Virus record (IMG/VR): IMGVR_UViG_3300042559_000129
Location: 1 to 22,069 of that record
Strand: one strand, 5' to 3'
Origin: a virus
Length of the DNA: 22,069 nucleotides
Position 1 is the first letter of the stretch. Each line of letters starts with the position of its first letter. The notes beneath the pieces were generated by a model. The model did no database searches. It was given only the letters and a program-made list of their open reading frames with translations, and was not told where the DNA came from. Positions 14,617-21,045 of this stretch are shown in pieces. A program made the position numbers and the translations under genes.

Positions 14617-15959
14617 TGCAGCTCCGCCCCTACCAAACCCAGCTCATCAACGACATCCGTCTGCAGTACCAGCTAGGGCATAAATCAGTCCTAGCGGTGC
14701 TGCCTACCGGCGGCGGTAAGACGGTGTGCTTCAGCTATATCGCAGAGCAGGCCAGCATCAAAGGCAACCGCGTGCTGGTGCTGGTGCACCGGCAAGAGCT
14801 GCTGGATCAAGCAAGCCGCGCCATGCCAGTGCCGCATGGCCGCATCAGCGCCGGCAAGGCAATGGACCTATCCCGCACGGTGCAGGTCGCCAGTGTGCAG
14901 ACACTGGCCCGCCGGCTGCACCTGCTGCCGCGGGATTTCTTCCAGCTCCTGGTGGTGGATGAGGCGCACCACACCACCGCCGGCACATGGGCGCGCGTGA
15001 TCGAGCACTTTTCACAAGCCAAGCTGCTCGGCGTCACCGCCACACCGATCCGCAGCGATGGCCGCGGCCTTGGCGAGCACTATCAGTGCATGGTGGAAGG
15101 GCCAACAGCGCAGCAGCTTACCGATGCCGGCTTTCTCGCTGGCGCCAAGGTGCTGGCACCACCTGGCTTTGACTCAACCGGCCTGCGCAAGCGCATGGGT
15201 GACTTCGACCCCAAGGAGGCTGAGCAGCGCGTCGGCACGATTATGGGTGACTGCTTGGGCCACTACCGCAAGCACCTACCAGGCCAGACGGCGATTGCGT
15301 TCTGCTGCTCAGTGGCGCACGCGGAGGCAGTGGCTGCACTCTTCCAGTCAGCAGGCATCGCCGCGGCCAGTATTGACGGCAGCATGGATACTGCGCAGCG
15401 GCGGCAGCTGCTCAGCGACCTTGGCACCGGGAGGCTCAAGGTGCTCACCAGTTGCGCATTGATCGGTGAAGGCGTGGACGTGCCAAGCGTCGGCGGCTGC
15501 ATCCTGCTGCGGCCTACGGCATCAGTGGCGCTGCACCTGCAGATGATCGGTCGATGCCTGCGGCCAATGGCTGGCAAGCGTGCCGTAGTGCTCGATCACG
15601 TCGGCAACACGCTGCGGCTTGGCCACCATTTAGAGCCGCGCGAGTGGTCGCTAGACGGGGTTGCCCGCAGAGACCGCGAGGCAGCGCCCAGCGTCAAGGT
15701 ATGCCCTCAGTGCTTTTCCACCAGCGCCAGCGCCGCGCAGGTATGCCGTGAATGCGGCCATGTGTTTGCGCCACAGGAACGCCGCGAGCTGCAGCAGGTT
15801 GACGGTGAGCTGCAGGAGTTGGCAGTGGCTAAGCGGCGCGAGCAATCCTCTGCCCGCGACCTTGAAGCCCTTCGCGAGCTAGCGCAGCAACGCGGCTACA
15901 AGCGAGGATGGGCGGAACGCGTCTACCAGGCGCGACTGGCTAAGAGGCATGGGATATGA
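14616..15959 (+). CDS. SF2 DEAD/DEAH-box helicase with C-terminal zinc ribbon
   Basis: A 447-residue helicase. The start is the ATG at 14616, sharing one base with the preceding stop; a GTG one codon earlier is also possible. The Q-like motif RPYQTQLI is followed by Walker A LPTGGGKT, motif Ib-like regions, DEAH in VVDEAHHTTAG, SAT-like GVTATPIRSDG, and motif VI QMIGRCLRP. After the RecA-like lobes comes a four-Cys zinc ribbon (CPQCF ... CRECGHVF) and a charged helical tail. It resembles phage replication or recombination helicases and likely opens DNA for repair, recombination or replication restart. It is coupled by overlap on both sides. Confidence 0.9.
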   Translation: MQLRPYQTQLINDIRLQYQLGHKSVLAVLPTGGGKTVCFSYIAEQASIKGNRVLVLVHRQELLDQASRAMPVPHGRISAGKAMDLSRTVQVASVQTLARRLHLLPRDFFQLLVVDEAHHTTAGTWARVIEHFSQAKLLGVTATPIRSDGRGLGEHYQCMVEGPTAQQLTDAGFLAGAKVLAPPGFDSTGLRKRMGDFDPKEAEQRVGTIMGDCLGHYRKHLPGQTAIAFCCSVAHAEAVAALFQSAGIAAASIDGSMDTAQRRQLLSDLGTGRLKVLTSCALIGEGVDVPSVGGCILLRPTASVALHLQMIGRCLRPMAGKRAVVLDHVGNTLRLGHHLEPREWSLDGVARRDREAAPSVKVCPQCFSTSASAAQVCRECGHVFAPQERRELQQVDGELQELAVAKRREQSSARDLEALRELAQQRGYKRGWAERVYQARLAKRHGI

Positions 15960-16546
15960 AGGTGCTGGTTGCTTGCGAATACAGCGGCCGCGTGCGCGAT
16001 GCCTTCAGACGCCGCGGCCACGACGCATGGAGCTGTGACCTGCTCGAGTGCGAGGCTGATCCGACATGGCACCTGCAGCAGCCCATCGAGGAGGTGCTGG
16101 CGCTCGGGTGGGATCTGATGATCGCTCACCCTCCCTGCACCCACCTCGCCGTAAGCGGCAGCCGCCATTTCCACCGCAAGCAGCGCGAGCAAGCCGAGGC
16201 GTTGGATTTTGTGCGCTTGCTAATGGCGGCACCGATCCCACGCTGGTGCATTGAGAACCCGGTCAGTGTGATCAGCACGCAAATTGCCACCCCATCGCAA
16301 GTGATTCAGCCATGGCAGTTCGGCCATGGCGAAACCAAAGCAACCTGCTTGTGGCTCAAAAATCTGCCCAAGCTGAAACCAACGCAGGTGGTTGATGGGC
16401 GCGAGCCAAGAGTGTGGATGATGAGCGGCAAGGATCGGTGGAAGAACCGCAGCCGCACATATATAGGTGTAGCCGAGGCGATGGCCGATCAATGGGGCAC
16501 CGTTACGCTGCCACCACCGATGCAGCAGCTAAGCCTTGGCATCTGA
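15956..16546 (+). CDS. C5-cytosine-methylase-like phage protein with clamp-binding-like tail
   Basis: A 196-residue protein starting MKVLVACEYSGRVRDAFRRR, a Rossmann-type strand-turn with C5-methylase motif I character. AHPPCTHLAVSG corresponds to catalytic motif IV (PPC), and IENPVSV to motif VI (ENx). Later come QPWQFGHGETKATCLWL and RSRTYIGVAEAMADQWG, which are conserved in a family common in phages and usually annotated as cytosine methyltransferase. It is only half the length of a normal C5 enzyme and lacks an obvious target-recognition domain, so specificity or even activity is uncertain. The last six residues, QLSLGI, resemble the C-terminal beta-clamp motif of E. coli Pol IV (QLVLGL). 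Confidence 0.8.
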   Translation: MKVLVACEYSGRVRDAFRRRGHDAWSCDLLECEADPTWHLQQPIEEVLALGWDLMIAHPPCTHLAVSGSRHFHRKQREQAEALDFVRLLMAAPIPRWCIENPVSVISTQIATPSQVIQPWQFGHGETKATCLWLKNLPKLKPTQVVDGREPRVWMMSGKDRWKNRSRTYIGVAEAMADQWGTVTLPPPMQQLSLGI

Positions 16547-16892
16547 GCAACAGATCCAGCAGCACATCCGCATCGCCTGCAGCAACGGTGACACGCGTTT
16601 GTTCCGCAACAACACCGGCACACTGCGTGATGCCAATGGCCGGCCGGTGCAATTTGGCCTGTGCAAGGGAAGCGCTGACCTGATCGGCTGGAAGCGCGTC
16701 ACGGTGACGCCTGAGATGGTCGGCAGCACTGTTGCGGTGTTCCTGTCTATAGAGGTGAAGACCGCAACCGGCAGGCTGCGCCCTGAGCAGCAGCAGTGGC
16801 TAGATGCAATCCAGGCGGCTGGTGGCATTGCAGGCGTGGCACGCAGCGTGGAGGATGCCCAACGGTTGACCACGGCGGCGCATGGTGTATAG
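16536..16892 (+). CDS. VRR-NUC domain nuclease
   Basis: A 118-residue protein. The start is a TTG at 16536, overlapping the previous gene by 11 bases; no ATG is available before the conserved region. It shows the VRR-NUC layout: an N-terminal helix (SEQQIQQHIRIA), GSADLIGW with the first catalytic Asp, FLSIEVKTATGRL with the E-x-K pair, and EQQQWLDAIQAAGG carrying the Q..W helix. This PD-(D/E)XK subfamily includes phage Holliday-junction or flap nucleases. The neighbourhood of helicases and recombination proteins fits DNA processing. The last codons overlap a promoter that drives the next transcript. Confidence 0.85.
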   Translation: MASEQQIQQHIRIACSNGDTRLFRNNTGTLRDANGRPVQFGLCKGSADLIGWKRVTVTPEMVGSTVAVFLSIEVKTATGRLRPEQQQWLDAIQAAGGIAGVARSVEDAQRLTTAAHGV

Positions 16893-16893
16893 T
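16866..16893 (+). promoter_or_regulatory. promoter cassette copy 1
   Basis: TTGACC (16866-16871), a 16-base spacer and TATAGT (16888-16893) form a good promoter that overlaps the end of the VRR-NUC gene. The same arrangement recurs at 17724-17751 with nearly the same spacer (ACGGNNGCGCATGGTG), so the element is duplicated rather than a chance match. A predicted start near 16900 coincides with the base of a 7-bp hairpin. Confidence 0.65.
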
Positions 16894-16900
16894 GGTGACA

Positions 16901-17124
16901 CGAGGGACGGGGATCCCTCGCAAAACAATCTCCCCCGCGGAACCGGGTACACGACGCGTCACCACGAGCCCAACACGCCCTAAGTAAGGCTGCATCGCCG
17001 GTTGGCCCGGCACACCATTGATCCTTGAAAACCGAATACTCGCGGGAGTCGTCCCGCTCCGGTGGTGGCCTTCACCCGGCACCCATGAGTCCCGCCGGGG
17101 GCTCAACCACCAACCGGAGATCCC
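16901..17124 (+). promoter_or_regulatory. 224-nt structured leader (possible riboregulator or ncRNA)
   Basis: The leader has no credible gene. It opens with hairpin CGAGGGA/TCCCTCG (16901-16920). Further stems are GCGGGA-GTCG-TCCCGC (17042-17057), and an outer stem pairing CCGGTGGTGG (17059-17068) with CCACCAACCGG (17107-17117, one bulge), which encloses an inner CCCGGC/GCCGGG stem (17075-17099). The outer stem would occlude the first bases of the ribosome-binding site GGAGA (17116-17120) of the next gene. I do not recognise a known riboswitch or tRNA in it. Confidence 0.45.
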
Positions 17125-17322
17125 ATGGACGACATCACCCGCAACGCCCTCGCCCGCGAGGCCGAAACCGCAGCGTTAATCGCTGAGGTGGACGCGGCCT
17201 TTGAGGCGTGGAGCCGCTCCACCGAGCAGCTGCTCACGATGGCCCAAGAGGCCATCGCGCTGGCTGACTCAATCGAGCACGATCTGGGCAACGCCCAGGC
17301 CGCGCTTGAGGAGTGGCTCTAA
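17125..17322 (+). CDS. small helical acidic protein
   Basis: A 65-residue, Ala/Glu-rich protein (MDDITRNALAREAETAALIA...) predicted to be almost entirely helical, likely a coiled-coil dimer. A GGAGA ribosome-binding site is placed 5 bases before the ATG. It is the first gene of the transcript from the promoter at 16866, with an unusually long structured leader. I do not recognise a family. Small acidic early phage proteins can be inhibitors of host enzymes or DNA mimics, but nothing in the sequence singles out a role. Confidence 0.65.
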   Translation: MDDITRNALAREAETAALIAEVDAAFEAWSRSTEQLLTMAQEAIALADSIEHDLGNAQAALEEWL

Positions 17323-17329
17323 GGGCACC

Positions 17330-17343
17330 GCCCCTTCGGGGGC
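17330..17343 (+). terminator. GC-rich UUCG-loop hairpin after the small helical gene
   Basis: GCCCC-TTCG-GGGGC begins 8 bases after the stop at 17322. The very stable UUCG loop suggests a functional RNA hairpin. There is no T run after it (ACAAAGATTT), so termination would be weak; RNA end protection is an alternative. Confidence 0.35.
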
Positions 17344-17402
17344 ACAAAGATTTAGGCCATAAGCCGGATAGTGCGCCCCGGATCCTCATTACCTCAAGCA
17401 TC

Positions 17403-17717
17403 ATGCGTGCACTGATCACTGCAGCAATCCTGCTGCTGTCGCCTGCTCAAGCCCGGCAGGTGACTGCCACCGTTTACGACGGCTGGTATCACGGGCGCAC
17501 CACGTACTGCGGCGGCACCTACCGCCACTGGGACGTGTCCGCCGCGCATCCATGGCTGCCCTGCGGCACACGCGTCACCGTGCAACACCGCGGGCGCCTG
17601 CTCACCGTGCCAGTCACTGACCGCTGCGACTGCGGGTCGCTGGATCTCAGCGCTGGCGCCGCCTACCGCCTGGGCGTGCCGCTAGATGGCACCGCAACTG
17701 TGTCGATCCGTTACTAG
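17403..17717 (+). CDS. secreted RlpA-like double-psi beta-barrel protein
   Basis: A 104-residue protein from the ATG at 17403, chosen because it begins a clean signal peptide (MRALITAAILLLSPAQARQ, probable cut after AQA); the frame upstream to 17313 reads through non-coding hairpin sequence. The mature part is an RlpA/expansin-like double-psi barrel: VTATVYDGWYHGR near the start, LPCGTRVTV in the middle, and the signature VPVTDRCDCGSLDLSAGAAYRLG. Four Cys could form disulphides outside the cytoplasm. RlpA relatives bind or cleave peptidoglycan glycans, so a role in lysis or in altering the host envelope is possible. No lipobox Cys is seen. Confidence 0.8.
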   Translation: MRALITAAILLLSPAQARQVTATVYDGWYHGRTTYCGGTYRHWDVSAAHPWLPCGTRVTVQHRGRLLTVPVTDRCDCGSLDLSAGAAYRLGVPLDGTATVSIRY

Positions 17718-17723
17718 GCAGGG

Positions 17724-17751
17724 TTGACCACGGTTGCGCATGGTGTAGGAT
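17724..17751 (+). promoter_or_regulatory. promoter cassette copy 2
   Basis: TTGACC (17724-17729), a 16-base spacer and TAGGAT (17746-17751) follow the stop of the RlpA-like gene by 6 bases. The stretch from TTGACC to GGTGTA differs from copy 1 at only two positions. The predicted start lies near 17758, just before a hairpin GGCGGC-ATT-GCCGCC (17763-17777) and the strong ribosome-binding site of the next gene. Confidence 0.65.
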
Positions 17752-17795
17752 TCCAGAGCACCGGCGGCATTGCCGCCCCCATCAAGGAGGTCTAG

Positions 17796-17969
17796 ATGGC
17801 TCACGTCATCACTACTGAGATCAACGGCCAACCCGCAATGGTTGCTGCTGATCTAGTTGCTACTCGCCGCTCATGCGGTCTGTGGCACGTTCAGTTGGCA
17901 GACTGCGGCGCAACGCTGACAGTCGACGCAACTGAGGAGCAGGCGCACCGGATTCTGTCCGAGGCCTGA
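17796..17969 (+). CDS. 57-residue hypothetical protein with strong ribosome-binding site
   Basis: A frame from the ATG at 17796 to TGA at 17969 encodes MAHVITTEINGQPAMVAADL and on to ATLTVDATEEQAHRILSEA, a small alpha/beta protein. The Shine-Dalgarno AAGGAGG (17784-17790) with 5-base spacing is the best in the window, so high expression is likely. It is the first gene after promoter copy 2. No family is recognised. Confidence 0.7.
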   Translation: MAHVITTEINGQPAMVAADLVATRRSCGLWHVQLADCGATLTVDATEEQAHRILSEA

Positions 17970-17976
17970 CCTCCAC

Positions 17977-17994
17977 GCGGCCCGCCGGGGCCGC
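17977..17994 (+). terminator. GC-rich hairpin, possible terminator
   Basis: A perfect 7-bp stem GCGGCCC-GCCG-GGGCCGC starts 8 bases after the stop of the 57-residue gene. Only a short CATTT follows, so it is not a canonical intrinsic terminator. Cyanobacteria lack Rho, which makes stable hairpins the likely stop signals, so a partial terminator or RNA-stabilising role is reasonable. Confidence 0.4.
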
Positions 17995-18030
17995 CACCCA
18001 TTTCGGCAACCACACATTGCGACCCCAACC

Positions 18031-18225
18031 ATGCTCACAACCGCACTGCTGATCATCTGGAAACTGCTGCTGCCACTGCTGGTGGTAGTCGCCGTGATCG
18101 ACTGGCTCACCGCCTCTGACGACCGCCGCATCCGCGTACTGCGCCGCACTGGCCTGAGCCAGAAGCGCATTGCCGACCGCCTCAACCTGTCCACCTATCG
18201 CGTCCGTAAGGCGCTGATGGCATGA
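18031..18225 (+). CDS. membrane-anchored helix-turn-helix protein
   Basis: A 64-residue protein with two parts. Residues about 2-26 are a transmembrane helix (LTTALLIIWKLLLPLLVVVAVI). After a short DWLTASDDRR linker, residues about 38-63 are a helix-turn-helix of the LuxR/sigma-like style (LRRTGLSQKRIADRLNLSTY). With few positive residues before the membrane helix and many after it, the DNA-binding part should face the cytoplasm. It may tether DNA or a regulator to the membrane. It is followed by a second membrane protein through ATGA. No characterised family is recalled. Confidence 0.7.
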   Translation: MLTTALLIIWKLLLPLLVVVAVIDWLTASDDRRIRVLRRTGLSQKRIADRLNLSTYRVRKALMA

Positions 18226-18347
18226 ACAATCTGAACCGCTTTGCCGTGCTGGCAATCATCTTCGGTGTCTGGGCAATGGCCTATGACACCGGCCGCCAGC
18301 AGCCCGCCTACAGCCATCACGCTTGCCAAGAGCAACTCAAGCCATGA
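18222..18347 (+). CDS. 41-residue small membrane protein
   Basis: A frame from ATG at 18222 to TGA at 18347. It reads MNNLNRFAVLAIIFGVWAMA, a single membrane helix, then YDTGRQQPAYSHHACQEQLKP. It overlaps both neighbours by ATGA, so it is certainly within a translated stretch. It may work with the membrane-anchored HTH protein, or be a small holin-like or regulatory peptide; the single helix is too little to decide. Confidence 0.6.
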   Translation: MNNLNRFAVLAIIFGVWAMAYDTGRQQPAYSHHACQEQLKP

Positions 18348-18544
18348 CTGAAGCAGACATCTACTGGACATTTGCCACCGCCTACCAGCACGGCGGTGGA
18401 TTCTTCCAAGCGCTAGCGCACGCTGGACTCAAGGCTGACCCCGGCAACAAGCGCCGCCTGCTGGATGCATTCCCCGAGCTGGTCGCCACCTACGGCACCG
18501 CTAGCCGGATGCACCGCCAGATGCGTAGCGGGGCAGCAGCGTGA
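18344..18544 (+). CDS. small hypothetical protein before the RecE-like gene
   Basis: A 66-residue protein from the ATG at 18344 (MTEADIYWTFATAYQHGGGF), chosen for its ATGA overlap with the preceding gene. The rest, FFQALAHAGLKADPGNKRRLLDAFPELVATYG, is helical and resembles small conserved phage proteins of unknown function. Its stop overlaps a GTGA start of the nuclease gene. It is probably made with the recombination module. Confidence 0.65.
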   Translation: MTEADIYWTFATAYQHGGGFFQALAHAGLKADPGNKRRLLDAFPELVATYGTASRMHRQMRSGAAA

Positions 18545-19452
18545 CGACCGGCACGCAATGGATCACGGATCGGCCTCCTACCTATGCCGATCTTGATATT
18601 GAGGGAATGATTCAAATACCAGTTCGGCCTAGTTCTCTTTCCACAACTAAAGGCACGCCAATGACCAGCAACGCCGACTACCACGCCGACCCCGCCGTCA
18701 GCGCTAGCCACCTGCACGCAGTGGCTAAGTCGCCCTACCACTACTGGAGCCGCTACCTCGACCCCAAGCGCAGCGCACCCGAGCCGACTGCTGCCATGCG
18801 GCTTGGCTCACTGGTGCATTGCGCAGTGCTCGAGCCAGAGGAGCTTGGCAAGCGCTATAGCCGCTGCGCACCGCGCAACACCAAGGCCGGCAAGGAGCAA
18901 GCGGCAGAGCTTGCAGCGCGTGACATTGAAGCCGTGACCGATGCGGATTGGTCGCTGGCGATTGCCATGAACAATGCCGTCAGGCAGCACCCTGCAGCAG
19001 CAGCATTGCTTGCCCATGGCAAGGCTGAGCAGTCCTTCTGGTGGGATGACGCCACCACCGGGATGCGGTGCAAGTGCCGCCCTGACTGGTATGCCGGCAG
19101 CACTGTGGTGGATCTCAAGACCACCACAGACGCCAGCCCTGCCGGCTTTGCCCGTAGCGTGGCTACCTTCCGCTACCATGTGCAAGCGAGCCACTACCTA
19201 GCCGGCTTGCACGGTGCTGAGCGGTTTGTGTTCATTGCCGTTGAGAAGACTGCTCCGTACGCGGTTGCGGTCTACGAGCTTGACGCCGCGGCCATGGCTG
19301 CTGGTGATGAGCTGCGGCAACGTGACATGCGCGTGATTGCCGACTGCCAAGCCACCAAGGAGTGGCCCGGTTACGGCGACACGTGCCAAGCGCTCAGCCT
19401 GCCTTCATGGGCATTAACTGCCAACCCAACTATCACATCCGATGACTTCTAG
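18541..19452 (+). CDS. RecE-like PD-(D/E)XK exonuclease with N-terminal extension
   Basis: A 303-residue protein with a GTG start coupled by GTGA. Residues 1-40 contain WITDRPPTYADLDIEG, a motif also found in unrelated short phage proteins. From Met41 (ATG at 18661) begins the nuclease domain: YHADPAVSASHLHAVAKSPY, then MRLGSLVHCAVLEP, RCKCRPDW (Asp182), VVDLKTT (Asp191, Lys193) and YHVQASHY (Gln215, Tyr219). These are the active-site elements of RecE/lambda-exonuclease-like enzymes, which resect one strand to make 3' ends. It precedes the Bet annealase, the classic partner. Translation could also begin at 18661. Confidence 0.88.
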   Translation: MTTGTQWITDRPPTYADLDIEGMIQIPVRPSSLSTTKGTPMTSNADYHADPAVSASHLHAVAKSPYHYWSRYLDPKRSAPEPTAAMRLGSLVHCAVLEPEELGKRYSRCAPRNTKAGKEQAAELAARDIEAVTDADWSLAIAMNNAVRQHPAAAALLAHGKAEQSFWWDDATTGMRCKCRPDWYAGSTVVDLKTTTDASPAGFARSVATFRYHVQASHYLAGLHGAERFVFIAVEKTAPYAVAVYELDAAAMAAGDELRQRDMRVIADCQATKEWPGYGDTCQALSLPSWALTANPTITSDDF

Positions 19453-20200
19453 CATCACCCTCTGGACCCCAGAGCAAACGCAGCTGATCTCAACCACCAT
19501 TGCGCCTGGCTGCAGCAATGACGAGTTGCGCCTGTTTGCCTACGCCTGCCAGCGCACTGGACTTGACCCGTTCAGCAAACAGATCTACGCCATCAAGCGT
19601 GGCGGCAAGATGACCATCCAAGCCGGCATCGACGGCTTGCGTGCCATTGCCGAGCGCACCGGTCAGCTTGACGGCAGCGAAACCTACTGGTGTGGCGAAG
19701 ACGGCGTATGGGCTGACGTATGGCTTGGCAGCAAGCCACCTGCCGCGGCCAAAACCATCATCCATCGCAAGGGCAGCCAGCATCCATTTGTTGGCGTCGC
19801 ACGCTTTGCTGACTACAACGCCGGCCAGGGCTTGTGGGCCAAGATGGGTGCCGCGATGATCGCCAAGTGCTCTGAGGCATTAGCCCTGCGTAAAGCATTC
19901 CCTGCTGACATGTCCGGTGTCTACAGCACCGATGAGATGCAGCAATCCGAGGTGGAGCCGGTCACTGTGACCGCTGCACCTGCACCTGCATTGCCCGCAG
20001 GCGACGCCAAGCTGTTCCAAGCCGGCAAGGCTGCAATTGCCAAAGCCGACACGCTGGACAAGCTGCAGGAGGTGGTATCGCGCATGGATAAGCGCAAGCC
20101 TGATCTCAGCGATGAGCAGAACCAACAGCTCATGGAGCTAGCACTAGCCAGAGAGGCTCAGTTAGCACCTGCCACTGAGGATCCCTTCGCTGATGACTGA
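19442..20200 (+). CDS. bet: phage recombination protein Bet (single-strand annealing)
   Basis: A 252-residue protein. The core reads WTPEQTQLISTTIAPGCSND, FAYACQRTGLDPFSKQIYAI, and MTIQAGIDGLRAIAERTGQ, which are hallmarks of Bet/RecT family annealases; the KCSEALALRKAFP segment is typical too. Bet coats 3' overhangs left by the exonuclease and anneals them to complementary strands. The last 80 residues are a flexible linker plus a helical region ending ATEDPFADD, an acidic tail with a DPF that slightly recalls an SSB tip. It overlaps the nuclease gene by 11 bases, so the two are made together. Confidence 0.92.
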   Translation: MTSSITLWTPEQTQLISTTIAPGCSNDELRLFAYACQRTGLDPFSKQIYAIKRGGKMTIQAGIDGLRAIAERTGQLDGSETYWCGEDGVWADVWLGSKPPAAAKTIIHRKGSQHPFVGVARFADYNAGQGLWAKMGAAMIAKCSEALALRKAFPADMSGVYSTDEMQQSEVEPVTVTAAPAPALPAGDAKLFQAGKAAIAKADTLDKLQEVVSRMDKRKPDLSDEQNQQLMELALAREAQLAPATEDPFADD

Positions 20201-20402
20201 ACCATTCCTCACCACTGATGAGCTGGCAGCACGTTGGGGCCTGAAGCCAGCAGCCATCAAAAACCAACGCGCACGCGGCATTGGCCCTGCCTACGTCACT
20301 GCGCCACGCATTGGCCTACCAGCAGGCACACCACGCGTCCGCTATTCCCTCGCACAAGTCTTGGCTTTTGAAGAAGCCAATGGCATCACACCACTGAACT
20401 GA
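20193..20402 (+). CDS. excisionase/AlpA-like helix-turn-helix protein
   Basis: A 69-residue protein. TTDELAARWGLKPAAIKNQRARGIGPAYV is a MerR-like winged HTH of the type in AlpA and excisionases, and RVRYSLAQVLAFEEANG completes the wing. Such proteins bind DNA to direct excision or to control phage genes. No integrase is seen in the window, so it may be a regulator of the replication genes around it. It overlaps the bet stop by 8 bases. Confidence 0.75.
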   Translation: MTEPFLTTDELAARWGLKPAAIKNQRARGIGPAYVTAPRIGLPAGTPRVRYSLAQVLAFEEANGITPLN

Positions 20403-20403
20403 C

Positions 20404-20754
20404 ATGAGCCTTTACGCAACCGGCATTGTTCGCATCATCACCGACCCGCAACTGCGTGCCTTTGAATCTGGCACCATGGTTGCCAACTTTGCAGGCGGCA
20501 TCCAGGAAGGCAAAGACAAAGACGGCAACTGGATCAATAACGCAATCGACTGCGAGATCTGGGGTAAGTCTGCTGAGCTGATCGTTGATAAGCTCAAAAA
20601 AGGCGACAGCATCCTTGTGACCGGTGCCGTACGCCGGCAAGAGTGGAACGACAAGGAAACCGGTGCTAAGCGCAGCAAGCATGTGCTCAGCATTCAGCGC
20701 TTTGAATTCATGCCACGTGGCGCAGCAACCACCAGCGAGGAGCCTGTGTTCTGA
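20404..20754 (+). CDS. ssb: single-stranded DNA-binding protein
   Basis: A 116-residue OB-fold protein: MSLYATGIVRIITDPQLRAF, ANFAGGIQEG, the strand segment AIDCEIWGKSAELIVDKLKKGDSILVTGAV, and HVLSIQRFEFMPRG. It is shorter than cellular SSB and lacks a long linker, but ends SEEPVF, an acidic tip similar to the DDDIPF end by which SSB recruits repair proteins. It would cover phage ssDNA during replication and Bet-mediated annealing. It follows the HTH gene by one base and is coupled to the next gene by TGATG. Confidence 0.9.
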   Translation: MSLYATGIVRIITDPQLRAFESGTMVANFAGGIQEGKDKDGNWINNAIDCEIWGKSAELIVDKLKKGDSILVTGAVRRQEWNDKETGAKRSKHVLSIQRFEFMPRGAATTSEEPVF

Positions 20755-20909
20755 TGAATCAAACCACACTTGATATTGCATTCAAGGAGTGGTGGGAGGC
20801 GTCCTACGGGCGCCCTCCCGGCACCCATGCAGTGATGACACACGTGGCATTTGCCGCGCATATTCTTGAACTTCTGGAGCTGATGCAAGATGATCAACCG
20901 CAAAACTGA
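20754..20909 (+). CDS. 51-residue hypothetical protein
   Basis: A frame from ATG at 20754, sharing a base with the ssb stop, to TGA at 20909. It reads MNQTTLDIAFKEWWEASYGR, then PPGTHAVMTHVAFAAHILEL and a Leu/Met/Glu-rich helix. The 'F.EWW..SYGRPPG.HA...H..FA..IL' layout looks like a small conserved phage protein. No function can be given. Confidence 0.65.
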   Translation: MNQTTLDIAFKEWWEASYGRPPGTHAVMTHVAFAAHILELLELMQDDQPQN

Positions 20910-21045
20910 GCAGCGCCGTGATGACTACCTGCAGTGGTTGTACGAGCAAAGCGGCCGGACCTGCTGCACCTATACCGGGCTATATCAACAGCGCATTGCT
21001 GATCTGATCCAACGCGATATGGCAGAGGCTTTAGGGGATGAGTGA
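20890..21045 (+). CDS. 51-residue hypothetical protein
   Basis: A frame from ATG at 20890 to TGA at 21045, overlapping the previous gene by 20 bases and the next by 8. It encodes a charged helical protein, starting MINRKTEQRRDDYLQWLYEQ and containing SGRTCCTYTGLYQQRIADLI, with a vicinal Cys pair. The chain of overlaps on both sides supports it as a real gene of the early operon. Family unknown to me. Confidence 0.6.
   Translation: MINRKTEQRRDDYLQWLYEQSGRTCCTYTGLYQQRIADLIQRDMAEALGDE

Noticed and set aside
16901-17124. tRNA gene in the leader region.
   Set aside because: No cloverleaf with a T-loop GTTCRA sequence or a matching acceptor stem could be drawn.
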